A stretch of 64,000 nucleotides of DNA from positions 92,246,579-92,310,578 of the forward strand of contig CM067369.1 of the NCBI GenBank assembly GCA_034401795.1. Direction: 5' to 3'. A program made the position numbers and the translations under genes. Below, piece after piece: positions 34,491 to 46,445 of this stretch. This stretch comes from Chaetoderma sp. LZ-2023a. Lineage: Eukaryota > Mollusca > Caudofoveata > Chaetodermatida > Chaetodermatidae. The notes under the pieces were generated by a model that worked only from the letters and a program-made list of their open reading frames with translations, was not told where the DNA came from and searched no databases. Positions within the stretch are counted from its first letter, which is position 1. Each line of letters opens with the position of its first letter.

Positions 34491-34885
34491 AATGGATGAA
34501 TCCAATCTGTCGCTCAAGTATATGACGTCATAATGAATTACGTCACACGTAGGCTGACGTCACAATCATAACTGACAGCAATACTCCGTCATGAACCTGG
34601 AATATTCCATCAGTTGTACGAATTGTCTGTACTATTTAATAAACGGTCTATAGAATATTTTAAGACTAATTTGACTGGGCGATGTCTCTGCCATAGGCAA
34701 GAGCAGACGCAGGTCACATTAGTTTCAAAATATTCAACAGGTTAGCCTTATTGCGACCTTGAAATTGGGATTCCGGGAAGTCGGGATCCAAAGTAGGCCT
34801 ATATAAATTTATCTCGACATGCGTAAAGCATGGGCGGAGATTAGTTAGAGATGGACAGGGCATAGCTAAAAGTGGATTCATCAAT
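34491..34885 (-). mobile_element. MITE-A copy, antisense (variant subfamily)
   Basis: AATGGATGAATCCAATCTGT to AAAAGTGGATTCATCAATT. Two TGACGTCA sites at 34523 and 34556. The hairpin is diverged and AATAAA lies on the + strand. Confidence 0.9.
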
Positions 34886-35540
34886 TATCTCGACTAGATT
34901 ACCATCGCTCTCTCGCTCTGTGAGACACCAAAAGAAGGAAAACAGCGCACCTTTTCTAAGCGAAAATACCCGCGACTGCAATAATTTTATAAAGGAATGC
35001 GCCTGAAAGACAATGTGCCGAACCAACATTTGATAGATTTGAGTATAACAGATTTAAAGTCAAAGCAATGGCCGGTGCCCACCTGGAGAACTTGTGTTGA
35101 AGAACTGGACAGGGTCAATGTTCAATTAATGCCATTCATGTGTCACGAATGCATGGAGAGTCGCACGGCAGGCTTTTCGAACTGAAAGCATTAGGGTTGT
35201 CATTTTATCATCATGCCTGACATAACAACTGGAAGTACGCTGTTAGCTGGCATCCCAAATGCCTGCACATGGCTGCAATATACCTCCGGCCAATAGGTCT
35301 ACCGTATTGCTGTTCATCATACCAGGAGTGAACAAGGATAGTGACAACCCGCGCCTGTTCACTTCTCCGTTGGTTTGAATACTGTCCTTGACTCATGTAG
35401 ACTCATCTTTATGTTCGTTATCGTGACCGACGTTGGAGTTCTCCATGCATGTTCAGTATCTCCGACCATCGGCAGTTGCGTACAAATTGATAGTGATTAG
35501 CCTCAGCCAAATAGCGAAACTACGCCTTGCTTTATTTCGT
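34886..35540. other. Intronic DNA; short open frames not recognised
   Basis: A 62-codon + frame at 34997-35185 and a 61-codon - frame at 35211-35396 have protein-like composition but no family I recognise. They could be transposon crumbs. Confidence 0.4.
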
Positions 35541-35555
35541 ATTCGGCCCATTCCA

Positions 35556-37106
35556 TGTCACGTGCGTTACACTTCAGAGAAAATTTTGATCATATAATGT
35601 GTCACAAAAATATTTTCAGGATAAGATAAGAAATATTTACAATACCATATCTTGGCATGCGGTATTGAGTCTTGAATTACAGAGTAACTTTTTGATTATA
35701 TGTAGAACCTTTTCCTATGTGATTAGTTGTGTGGCTGTCGCGTGTGTTACATCACACACATTTTTGAAAAACTATTATATCTTATTCACCCTAAACTCTG
35801 TGATGTGCAATGGATTATTTGCTTTGAGGTAATCTAATTTTATTTCTATGGATAGTTCTCTAACTCTGTCAGTTTATGGTATCTAGATCACCAACATTTA
35901 GATACTTCTAATTTAATGTGAAATTGTGTCACGTGTGCAACGTCACGTGTGTTACATAGATGACTTTCCTTCTAAAGCAGTGCCTAAATACACATTTAAT
36001 GCGCATGCGCAAAATTAATATTTTTTATCTTTTTGTCTTACTACACTTCAGGAAAAGTAGCATGCTGTTATACATCATCGGGTAACTCAGCTAGCAAAAC
36101 TAGTGAAGAAATATTGGCAATCGTCGCAGACATGATAGTTAGTCTATAATCAGAGATAAAACATGATTTACATCAATTACATGTATAATCAAATTGGTAG
36201 CAAGTCTGGTTAATTATATACAGTACTATGTATATCACTGGACAGAATATGTACAACATCATATGGAACAGGGGTGATTGATGGCAATGAGGAATCAGCA
36301 AAATCACTGGTATGTGCACAAATAATGAGCGAAAAATACATTCAATTACTGCCTGAATTTCAGACATCAAAAGTTTCAGCACTACAGAGAACTGCATGTA
36401 ATACCTGGAGTGACGGTAATGCTCATGACATCCAAATGTGTTATTGAATTTTCTAACACACTACATGAGATAAATATCAGAAGATTCCCGCCATATAAGT
36501 ATAAAATGAATCTCATTAACTACAGTGACAAAAATATCTAAACTTCTGAAAGGAAGACCAGTTATGTGTTTTAAATTTTACATTTATGCATTGTCTTGGC
36601 GGTTGTCAAACATATTACACCCACTGAAGTCAATGACACATGCACCCTGTAGAGTGAGTGATTGTTCTATGTGATTGTCACTTATTACTCCTCGGATATT
36701 TACTCATTATGGTTGATACAGGAGTAAGTGTTACGAAACATTTACTGTTCTAGGGGCATGGCTTGTTTCAGCTACATCGATTAACGATAACTCAGAAAAC
36801 CTATGAAAAGTAGGCTGTCTAGTTCCAGTATCTGTAGCAACTCTACATGCAACGTATCAAGTTGAATATTCAGCTATTTATACTAGAGAATAGACTAGTC
36901 AACTCTTGTAACACACGTGACGCCACCTGTGTTACACTTTATCAAGTTGATTCTTCACATTATTTCTTCAAAAATGTTTTTTTATGATGTATGTCAAATG
37001 ATTGCCTAAGATGGCTTTGCTTTAGATATTATACTAAAAATTGTAACCTTATTCATGTAGACCTTGCAGGAAAACCTTATTATATAAATGTGTCATGTGT
37101 GTTACA
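35556..37106. repeat. Region with seven dispersed TGTCACGTGTGTTACA motifs
   Basis: The 16-bp motif or close variants occur at 35556, 35735, 35927, 35941, 36907 (reverse), 36924 and 37091, each containing or close to the E-box CACGTG. No coding sequence lies between them. Clustered direct and inverted copies could be subterminal transposase-binding sites of an unclassified element. Its ends were not found. Confidence 0.6.
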
Positions 37107-37854
37107 GGTGATGTGAGTTTTCAAAATAAGATCACGATTGATGTATGGTAAAACTGCCATGCAACATGAGGTTACTTTCTCAAAATACCATTAAATCTCT
37201 TAAAAGTAAATATAAATACAACAAAATTAGAACAACAAAATCATATAAAGAGCACAAGATAGGTATTGCAAATTTCTCTATGATTTATTAACGATGTTAT
37301 GCAATGAATTTGAATGCTGATAATTTTATGGCAGCGCTGCTACCGCTGTTAACCTGATGTTATTTCTGTCATTTGACTATCCCCAAGTAATAATAAAACA
37401 ATTTCATTGGAAAAAAAACTAACTTTTATTATTTTATTTTGGGACCACTTTCCACGGAATAGGCCATTCGCTGTCCGTAAAGTTCCAGTTGCGCCGATGC
37501 ATAGTGTCCACACAGCGGGTAGCAAGAATGACACGCTAAAATCATTAACGGTCTGAGCTATGTTACTCGAACGCAAGCTATAAAGTATGCAACTGAGGGT
37601 GGATGACGTAGGAGGTCGCTAATGGAGAATGTCAAAATGAATAGAGGACGATCTTTTAAATAAATGTCATCCCCTATCGATTTTTACATTACTATAGAAA
37701 AGTGTCGACATTAGGACCTGCTGCCTGTGAATTTCACTTGTTGCAAAACATTTCCCAAAATCTCTTATTGTTTGGGACAATTATGTGCTAAGCTAATCCA
37801 CCTGTCTGTCACCTGTCATGCATGCATATTTGCAGGTTTTGCATCTTTTTATAG
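37107..37854. other. Intronic DNA before the TM7 exon
   Basis: AT-rich, no gene seen. It ends in a polypyrimidine tract and two possible acceptors, at 37835 and 37854. Confidence 0.5.
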
Positions 37855-37973
37855 ATATGCCGGCATCCTACACCTGGTACACGATGACGTGACGCCATAC
37901 ATTGCGCTGATCGCACACTCGCTTTGCTACTTCAACTCGGCAGTAAATCCTATAATTTACAACTTCATGAGTG
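37855..37973 (+). CDS. Orexin/allatotropin receptor-like GPCR, exon encoding TM7
   Basis: This 119-bp exon enters in phase 2 and leaves in phase 1. It reads (R)YAGILHLVHDDVTPYIALI, then AHSLCYFNSAVNPIIYNFMS. NPIIY is the TM7 NPxxY activation motif, and the sequence closely follows orexin/allatotropin receptors. I chose the acceptor CATCTTTTTATAG at 37854 because the alternative AG 19 bp earlier (TTTGCAG, 37835) would bring an in-frame TAG. The donor is AGTG|GTAAGA. Retaining the intron would replace helix 8 with a short GKKKHVVLVCYSESS tail. Confidence 0.95.
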
Positions 37974-38841
37974 GTAAGAAAAAGCATGTTGTATTGGTGT
38001 GTTATAGTGAGTCCTCTTAATACTGGGGACCCCAGGGAGGACCCGGTGTTTCAATTAAGGCTGTGACCCCTGGTTTGGACCTAGAATGAGTATCCCTGAC
38101 TCAGGGTGTGTACGGGTTCACACCAGGGGCGTTGAGAGGCCGGACGGGCCCCGGTTCAAGCACTATTGGTGGGACCTCAATGGTGGGTGGACTAGGAGGC
38201 AGGGAATGGGTGCCAAATGAAATTAGTTTAAAAAATTCAACACCTTTCTATACAATAATATCTATTAAATCTATAAAGCAAGAAAAGTCATTATTCGAAT
38301 TATTATTTCAATCATTCATTCATTCGTATGGTGAAGTATCCTGTATCCATATTTACAAATTCAACTACAAGCCAGAGCTGTGACATTGGATGTAGAGGTT
38401 GAGAATATAAACAGGCTAACTTAATGAAATCACGCTTGATAACTAAATGAAGCTTGAGCCCAAAGCTGCTTTGCGCGCTTTACGGCTAGCAAACTGTTCA
38501 ATGACGGAATCAAAGTCTAATTTTCTTGCAAGTGGTGCCTCCACTGCCAGTGTTCCCAAACTTGTCAGTCGATCTTGACACATAGTTAAGACACTTGTAC
38601 TCTTGTCAGCGTACTAAATGAGAGTTCTGCCCGTGCGACAGTGACTGGTTCGTATCATGTAACAAGAGAACGTGAGAATGAGGGTTTTGATATACTCTTG
38701 TCTTTTAAAAAATGATTAAGTCGGATTTGGAAAAAGAGGAGCTTGGGCCAGGGCCCCTTGACAGACTCCAGGGCCTTAGGCTGTGGACTCCCTACACCAA
38801 CCCCACCCACCCCCTCCAATCGTCACAACTGACTTCTCCCA

Positions 38842-39080
38842 TTACACTTTTAATGGCTAAATTTGGTCAAGAAAATCGAAGCATTTGCTTATTGAACGTC
38901 CATTGGGCAGGCCAAGAGAGGTCAATTTGAAAAGTTTTTTCACTAGAATACCCACCGGTTATCGAGCCAATCCTTCCAGTGGTAAATTTTCGTAAATAGT
39001 CTTCTCTTAGCCGGCTTATGGGCATTCTTCGGGATCACTGCATAGTCCGGTTTTGGACAGCTTTGTCATGAAAGGGTTAA
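38842..39080. mobile_element. MITE-B copy
   Basis: TTACACTTTTAATGGCTAAA to GTCATGAAAGGGTTAA. The core is decayed (CACCGGTTATCGAGCCAATC). The stem AGTGGTAAATTTTCG remains. Confidence 0.82.
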
Positions 39081-39281
39081 AGATCTTGAATATTAAGGTA
39101 GGCATACAGACTTGAGGGGATTTTCCATAAATGATGCGAATGATATAAAGAGATATTGTAGTCCGGATCATATCAAATTGACAATCCATGCTTCGAGAAG
39201 GATATCTGATTCTATATGTTACCAACAATACAGGATACTTGTGTCTTAGGCAGGTGACCCCTTAACCCCGCTTGTGTCAAC

Positions 39282-39654
39282 TTAACCCGGTAATGGTCAA
39301 ACTGACCAAAAAGACAACTCTGCAGTCTTCAGACATGCCTATTTGAAAGGCATAGAGAAGAGTATCTTTGAATATTTACCACTAGAATGACTGGCTCGGT
39401 AACCGAGCCAGTCTTTATAGTGGTAATTTTTCAAAGAATACTCTTCTCTCGGCCTGCAGATAGACACTTTAATTTTTTTGCCATTACCTCTTTAATGGTC
39501 AAGCCGGCGAAAAGAAAATTCAGTGGTAAATTTACAAAAATTGTCTTCTAAAATTAAAATATCTTTAAAAATATTGACCATGGCAAAATGTATAATTGAT
39601 ATATCAAGTAGTATTATGAGCACTTTGAGGCGATATTGACACAAGAGAGGTTAA
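39282..39654. mobile_element. MITE-B copy plus adjoining partial copy
   Basis: TTAACCCGGTAATGGTCAAA, then a perfect hairpin core GGCTCGGTAACCGAGCC with long arms (TTTGAATATTTACCACTAGA). A second partial copy begins near 39487 (TTTAATGGTCAAGCCGGC) and ends ACAAGAGAGGTTAA. It ends 111 bp before the last receptor exon. Confidence 0.87.
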
Positions 39655-39765
39655 AGCACCACCTTTCTCGAAAAAGAAACCATCCGCTATTCTTAGACGA
39701 TCTTATCCACTGGCCTGGTTTTATTATTACACAAATAATAAACGTGTTTTTCTGTGTTTTTAAAG

Positions 39766-39935
39766 CCAAATTTCGATCCGAATTTCGGTCGGTATGCGCA
39801 TGTTGTTTGCGCCGCAGCTTTGGAAAAGGACGAGTTCATTATGGACAAGATAATACGATGTACTCATACAAGTACACATCAAATACGAATCACAGCGAGC
39901 ACGTGACCTCCAACACCATGGTAACCACAGCATGA
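39766..39935 (+). CDS. Orexin/allatotropin receptor-like GPCR, terminal exon: helix 8, tail and stop
   Basis: The acceptor TTTTTCTGTGTTTTTAAAG precedes CC, which completes an Ala codon from the TM7 exon (phase 1). The reading then continues KFRSEFRSVCACCLRRSFGK and on to a 55-residue tail ending NTMVTTA and TGA at 39933. KFRSEF is the helix-8 motif right after NPxxY (GKFREEF in vertebrate orexin receptors). The CACC cysteines are likely palmitoylation sites, and the Ser/Thr-rich end (YTSNTNHSEHVTSNTM) offers arrestin/kinase sites. All splice phases match, so I regard this as the true last coding exon. Confidence 0.92.
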
Positions 39936-40373
39936 GATGGGAAATTAAGGCCGAGTTTACGCTCTAAGTAGAGTAGCTACTCACGTTACTAGAGGAGCGC
40001 CTAAACGGCTAGAGTACCTACTCGGGGTACATACTCGAGGCTACCCATGTATCAACAAGAGTGGGTCATGTGTGTGCATTGAAATCAATGTAAATTAAAC
40101 ACGTGGTCATTTACCCGAGGTTAACTGATCACATGCTGATCTACCCGAGAAGACGTACGAGAGCTTTCGCCTAAATTCGCTACGAGTGACGTGGCAGCGG
40201 CATCGTGTCTGGTCAAATGACATCAACATACTATTATACTATCTTGTGTAGGCTTACCGATTTCAAGAATAACAGTTGTAGGCCTACTTGTATGCTAATA
40301 TAGGCTAAGTTCGGATGTGTTGTCTAGGTTACCTCGATTACATATATCCGAAGAAACGAGAGTATACTCTGGT

Positions 40374-40473
40374 AAAGGTATCACGTGGTACAAATTCTAC
40401 TTGATTACTCCTGCTAAGTGAGAGTAAAAGTGCGCGCATGCGTAGACAGGTAAACCAACCACGTGATACCTTT
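40374..40473. repeat. Inverted repeat with 16-bp perfect arms
   Basis: AAAGGTATCACGTGGT and its complement are separated by 68 bp that include GCGCGCATGCG. It would lie in the 3' UTR if the AATAAA below is used. Confidence 0.7.
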
Positions 40474-40672
40474 GATCTGAGACCTGGATAACATAACCGA
40501 ACTAAGCATTGGTAAATAGCTAAATGCACATATTATAGTCAAGTAAGAATGGCCGTGATTTTTGCCAAACCCCGACAGTTTTATGTTTCAAAGTTATCTA
40601 TAAATATTTTAGTATCTGCGGGAAAAATTCTCCACAATTCCTACATAGGGAAAGCAGTTTATTTGACGGTCA

Positions 40673-40678
40673 AATAAA
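40673..40678 (+). terminator. Candidate polyadenylation signal for the GPCR
   Basis: AATAAA, with a second at 40760-40765, the first such hexamers I see after the stop codon. This would give a 3' UTR of about 750 bp. No transcript evidence. Confidence 0.35.
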
Positions 40679-40765
40679 TGACCTCTAGTAAAGAGAAATA
40701 TCGCGCTTGACATTTTATGTCGCAAAGGATCAGCTAGCTATTTTATGTATCTAAAATCAAATAAA

Positions 40766-42240
40766 CATTTTTTGAAGTTAATCCAGTTGTTATCTATTGC
40801 ATGTGTTTGGATCCAGATACATTTATTACTTGACTACGGGTATGTAACATAAAACCCCTCTATATAAAGCGCCTGCCTTTGGGACCACAGGACAGTGGTA
40901 TTTCAAGACGAGTGGTCGTAAACCCACATGTTGAAGAACGATAAAATGGATACTAGTTGTTACATGCGTTTTATGGGTATGACCACTAGATAGCATATGC
41001 AAGTCTTATTGTAAAATTACTTTGATGATTAGTTCACTAAAGGTCAAAAGGTATATCACCTAAATAAAATTCAACATGTTTTAACCGTACGTACTAAGTA
41101 AACTACAGGCTACAGCTTTCTTGTTACGAAATAATTATTAATGATTACATTAATTAATTTCTTTTTAAAGAGTAGGTAGTCAAATTATATTTTATAGTAT
41201 TTGAATAATCGGAGTAAGAATTTCGATGTTTTTCTAAAAATATTCGCGAATTTGATGGTAAATATGAAATTGACATAAAATCTTGATGTATAAGCTACAT
41301 CAGGCTAGGGGAATCTACTAGTAAAGGCCATTCGGAGTACACGCTGCACGTCTACATAACATTCACAATGCTTATATAAAATTGTCTTTATTAACTATAC
41401 ATCATCTTACAAATACATGTTCCGGGGCAAGCTTAAAAGGTCCTAATTTAAGTGCATATAGTCTGTTATATACAGCGCATTCCGTAGCGTTTAATTTGAT
41501 TGCCGTCTGCTCGCAACACGCAGTCAAGCTGGATGGCTCAACTCCACATTGCTCTTGTTTTTAACATTCCTTCTTTACGAAAACTTCCCTGTGTTTTATA
41601 TTACATGTTTGATATATTGAATTGAATTTTACACAAATCAAGCACAGATTGCTCTTGTTTTGAATATTCGTGTTTACTAAAATTCTTATAGGATTGACAC
41701 TGTATGACTTTTGATTTCTTTTCATTCTTTCATTGTCGTTAAGATCGTTAGGCTTACTGTTCATATGTAGTATGTGTGGTAATCAGATGCCATTTTGGTT
41801 GCTAATATGGTTAGACTTCATTTGTGGGATACAGAGAGATTTCCATGTATGTCTAACTCCGCAGGACTTTGGCCTATCACGCGGTGGATTTTGGAGTTTG
41901 TTCAAACTTTACGCAATAAAGGTAATTAGAACTGATATGTGGGGTGTCCGAAAGAAAACAGTGATGACCGCGTTGAAAATGCCCTGTACGTGTCATATGC
42001 GATGACGATGTACATATGACAATGGGAGATAACTTGTTGCTAAAGGGACACAACCTCCAAATGAAGCTTCATGGAAATTAAGAGATTACATATGTTTGAA
42101 AATATTTTCCTCAAAGAAGAACTATGTTATATGGATTTTTCAAAGATTTTTCAGTTCAGTAACAACTCTACGGTTGAAAACAAAATGTAAGCCTTTTGAT
42201 AATGAAACACATTGCCTAATATGTAAAACATCATACTTCT
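40766..42240. other. Downstream DNA without recognisable genes
   Basis: A diverged ~97-bp direct duplication (GATTGCTCTTGTTTTGAATA near 41646 and its relative near 41549). A TATATAAAG at about 40862 has no gene behind it that I recognise. Confidence 0.45.
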
Positions 42241-42562
42241 AATGTACCTTTCCGTGTTTTGCTAAGACCCGCCCACCTCTAGCTAAGCTCCACCCACACC
42301 TCGCTCGTGTTGGGATCGATCGATCCCTGAACTACCTGACTATCAATTTCCAGAAAACTATACAGATAACCTGTTACATATTTTGAAACTAATTTGACTG
42401 GGTGCTTTTGCTGCCTATGGCAGCAACAGCGCCCAGTCAAATTAGTTTCAAAATATTCAACATAATCTTCATTAAATAGTAAGGCTATACAAGTCATAGA
42501 ACAACGCATAGTCCGTCTTCAATTATGCGTTCGTGACGTACTTATCTATGCCATGCACGACG
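42241..42562 (+). mobile_element. MITE-A copy, sense, right end lost
   Basis: Clean left end (AATGTACCTTTCCGTGTTTT, GGGATCGATCGATCCCTGAA) and a near-perfect hairpin (GCTGCCTATGGCAGC at the tip). It is truncated before the CRE block at GCCATGCACGACG, next to the transposon-gene relic. Confidence 0.88.
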
Positions 42563-43049
42563 CTACAAGGGGAAAGAAACCCCTATTCTGAAGTGGGACA
42601 TGGTAAGATGTGACCATAGAAGAATCACTGATGAGATCATGGACGACCGTAGGTGAACTCATCACATCTACTCTGCCTTACCAGTAAGTTACCAGTAAGT
42701 TCAGTGAGTCAGGGTGAGAACGACATACAGAGCTGCATCCAGGGATGATTCAAAAGGATGCTGGAGACATGAAAATCTAAAGAACAGCCTTTTCAGAGTT
42801 GATCGTGATAGTGAACTCAGGAAGATTAGCTAATGAGCGTGCCAATGTGGATAATGCCCTAAAATTGTAACTGCTATCTAAGAAAAAAACTGAGTGGGAA
42901 GAAATGTGGCGATGGTAGAACAAGCTAAAGCCCTCCAATATATCTGATGATGACGTTCGTATGTCATCACAGGAACTGCATCACAGAGTTGTGTCGTTGT
43001 CATATGTCAATGGATTCCATCCTTACAGAAGTGCGTTTTCACTTGAATT

Positions 43050-44003
43050 ACAATAGTGTCTCCCGCACTGTTGAACGATGACGGGAGTATGATGAAAGAA
43101 TATAAGGTGGATATGGCTAAGTGCCGCATATTTGAAATTAGTGACGAAATCACTTCAGACATAGTTGTATCAGCAGTTAATGTGTTTGATAGATGTGCTC
43201 TTTTGCACAAACTGCCTTGGGCCAAGACTGGAATTATATTTTGGAGGAGGTTAGTGATGCATATGTGTCCTCTGTTGCCTCTCGATTTTCATATGGGCTT
43301 GGTTAGAGTTTGACAGCTATGAAGTGGCAACAACGAAAGATCATGAACAAAAGCGACGGTAAAATGTGAAAACGTTTCGAGATATAGTTGTGGAGAAGAA
43401 CATGCCTCTATGGTGTGGAGCGTGCTGGTGAAGATGGGGATGCTGATGTCTGCATTGTTAAGAAAACAATGGAATTGGCGTTGATCCACAACACAAACTA
43501 TTGGGACCATGTTTATATATGTTTGCAGACCATGCATCACAACATTGCCTTTATATATGGCAAAGGTGATAGGAAGGGAGATGTACATGTGCTTGCCTTT
43601 GGTGATTTGTAAAGAATCTGTATACAGAGGGAGTCAATGTAGAAGGACTCGGTGAACTGCTCTATTTAAATGCATTATTACATAATATGTACCTTTTGAA
43701 AGAATGCCTCCTACCAGCATGGCTATGTACTTCTACCCAACTTCATGTGCACCATCAAGTTAGCACCTGGCGTCATCTTCAAACGATTCTAAAAAAGGAA
43801 GAGTTTGGATTCAAGGTTGAAGGTAATGCTGCGGTTCGGATACTCACTGATAAATCCCCAGCCCAAGCAGACATCTTGACAGATCAGATGCTCCTGTAAG
43901 AGCGAGCGTTTTGTGTCTTGTAGTTGTGCCAAGCGAGTAGTTACATGCAGTTCACGCTGCAAATGTGATGGGCAGTGTATGAATTCCCACATTGCACTTT
44001 AGC
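43050..44003 (+). pseudogene. Decayed PIN-like/Cys-tail transposon-type gene, copy 2
   Basis: Pieces in shifting frames match the other members of this family. About 43305-43375 gives FDSYEVATTKDHEQKRR, the 'phenylalanine-aspartate-x-tyrosine ... TKDHE' block. About 43430-43610 gives AGEDGDADVCIVKKTMELAL, where GDAD is the acidic core that precedes a DTD motif (here eroded to NYWDHV), followed by HHNIAFIYGKG. About 43750-43870 gives VHHQVSTWRHLQTI and FGFKVEGNAAVRILTDKSPA. About 43888-43990 gives the Cys-rich tail CSCAKRV, CSSRCKCDGQC. The order equals that of a PIN-like core followed by a metal-binding tail. Multiple stops make it dead. Upstream sequence back to 42580 may hold the N-terminal part but is not readable. 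Confidence 0.65.
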
Positions 44004-44334
44004 AGAATATTAATTGGTGTCTTCAGAAGTAAATTACTGACTTGGTCTAATGTGGAAATAGATGGACAACTTTAATCAATGTAACTTTAATAATTTCAGT
44101 TAAATCTGTCAGCATTGAGGGCTGACTTACGATATACTTCAGCTTGTACATTTATTGACTATTTGTTGATAATTAATATAAATAAAAAAGCATGGGAATC
44201 ATCATAATAATTTCCTACTGATATCTGAAGCATAGATTTGTAAATATGTTTCCAAACAGTACTTAATTTAATTAAATAATGGCCTGACACAGGAGTTGAG
44301 ATTATCTTTCTCAAACAATTTTGTAACCAGCTTA

Positions 44335-44710
44335 CACATACATTTTAGCGACCATTATCATCATAAACATGTGTCATTGTGCTAAACTAATATCGTAATT
44401 AAATTTTATGATCTCAAAACTTAATTTTAGACCCTTCAATCTCCATTCTAGCTTTTATAGTAATGGAAATATGGAGAAACTTATATGGTCAACCATTTTG
44501 GTGGCCATTTTGACATTTTTCAGTCATTTTGAATAAATTATCATAATAAGCATGTCATTCTGCAAAACTGATATCAGAATTCAATGTCTTGACACCAAAA
44601 ACTTAACTTTAGACGCTCCACTCGTCACGCTAGCTTATATTGTAACAGAACTATAGAGAAACATTCAAATGTCAGCCATTTTGAATTCTTGCTAAAACAT
44701 TTTCCCCATT
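44335..44710. repeat. ~185-bp tandem duplication
   Basis: Two units share TTATCATMATAARCATGT, AAAACTTAAYTTTAGAC, TATRGAGAAAC and the motif CCATTTTG. Moderately diverged. Confidence 0.75.
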
Positions 44711-45029
44711 TGGGATTCATGTGGATTTTTTTTGCACCCTTATTGTGGGTCCAATAGAAGAGTTCTGTGCAAACCTCAGGTTGTTAACTAAAATGTCTGG
44801 GTCCAATGTCATCTTTACTGGACTATTAGGATATACATGCAATTATACTTATGTGCAATTTGCGTACAATAGCGAATAATCGACCTCGAAATTTGATTAT
44901 ATTAGCAGGATATCAATATATGGAAACATGAATTTACGCTGTGCTCTAGTACCTTGCATATGAACAGGAAACAAATTAACATATTAAGACACTAAGTTGA
45001 GCATCATCCATGCATGATAACGCATTCCA

Positions 45030-45115
45030 TTAGACCGGTTCTTGGGCAATACAGGGCCGTATTGTCCCGGTATTGGTTCAGTACTGGCCCAGTACGCCGC
45101 ATTATCAGGGATGTG
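45030..45115. mobile_element. Diverged copy of hairpin element D
   Basis: GGTTCTTGGGCAATACAGGG pairs imperfectly with TACTGGCCCAGTACGCCGC. The flanks (TGATAACGC and GCATTATCAGGGAT) match the element at 7.8 kb. Confidence 0.55.
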
Positions 45116-45365
45116 GCGGCAACACATGTGTGATTTACCAAACGCCAAGTATTTAATAAAGTCATATTACCGCACAGGAACAGTGTAATATAAAGAGATA
45201 TGTGAAATTGAGTACAATGTTATTTATATTTGTCTATGTGTTTGTGTGTTTAATAGCTTGTACATATATAACGAAACGCATTTTAGGATATATATCGTGT
45301 AAGGAGGTAATTCACGAAACATACCTTTGATAGATCGCATTAGAGCCAAATGGAGTAATAACGTT

Positions 45366-46246
45366 AATGGATCGTTCCAGTTTTAGCTATTCCCCGCCCG
45401 TCTCTAGCTAAGCTCCACCCATACCTAGCTCGTGTTGGGATAGATCGATCCCTGAACTCACTGACTATCAATTTCCAGAAAAATTATACAGGTAAGCTGT
45501 TGAATTTTTTTAAACTAATTTGACTGGACGATGTTGCTGCCTATGGCAGCAACAGCGCCTAGTCAAATTAGTTTCAAAATATTCAACTGTGGCAGAAACA
45601 GCTCTCAGAGAATTTAAGTTCAAGGTATTCAAGAACACGTTTCTTAAATTGTAATTTCACCAAAGACATACAATGCATTAACTTTCGAGACGAACTTGTC
45701 GACTTTCGTGACGCAAGATATTACTCCATAAGCACCTTTACATTACTGACAGTCTAGTTCAATTCGATAGACGCTCTTGGAATGCTTCGAAATCGGTTCC
45801 AGTTTGTCTTTCTTTGAAAATGTCTATGACATCGCCTTATATCATTCATTTCTTGGACTTAATATCTAAAGATTCCATTACCATAATGTTCTATGCTGTG
45901 ATAAGCCGGACAATGGCATAGCCGAGTTGTGTATTTAAGTGCGAAGAAAACAGGTTATTGGGCCTTAGAGACCGTAAAACAGATTTATCAATCGTGGAAT
46001 CCATGATTCCTGGAAGTAAATCGCAGAGGGCTACTTATATTAGTTAGTTTCAAAATATTCAACAGCATGTTTTATTAAATAATAAAGCCATACAATTCGC
46101 ACAACAACGCTTAGTCCGTCATCAATTAATAGTTCGTGACAAACCTAGTTACGCCATTCATGACGTAATTGATTATGACGTCAGCATACACGTCACACAG
46201 TTGATTATGACGTCATATGATTGACTGAGGAACTGGAATCCTCCAT
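45366..46246 (+). mobile_element. MITE-A copy, sense, split by a ~475-bp insert
   Basis: The left part runs 45366-45589 and the right part resumes at 46044. TTAGTTTCAAAATATTCAAC is present on both sides of the insert, so the insert is bounded by a direct repeat of host sequence. The insert (45590-46043) is unrecognised. The right end has two TGACGTCA sites and CTGGAATCCTCCAT. Confidence 0.85.
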
Positions 46247-46445
46247 GAAGGCGGTAATTCACAAAACATATTACCGATAGAGGCAAATTGAGTAAATAAT
46301 GTTAATCATTGGCACCCGAAATAAAATGTGTAATAAAATGTTCGATTGAGGTTAATTCTATTTCCTGATCACCTTTACTGTTATTTTGAGATCATTTAAT
46401 ATCATGACTCCAAGATGACCATATTTGCCATCGAAAGTAGATGAG

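Noticed and set aside
37836-37854. Upstream acceptor start for the TM7 exon
   Set aside because: Joining in the required phase gives an immediate TAG; 37855 gives an uninterrupted receptor.
40855-40900. TATATAAAG as a core promoter
   Set aside because: Single motif in AT-rich DNA with no recognisable downstream gene.
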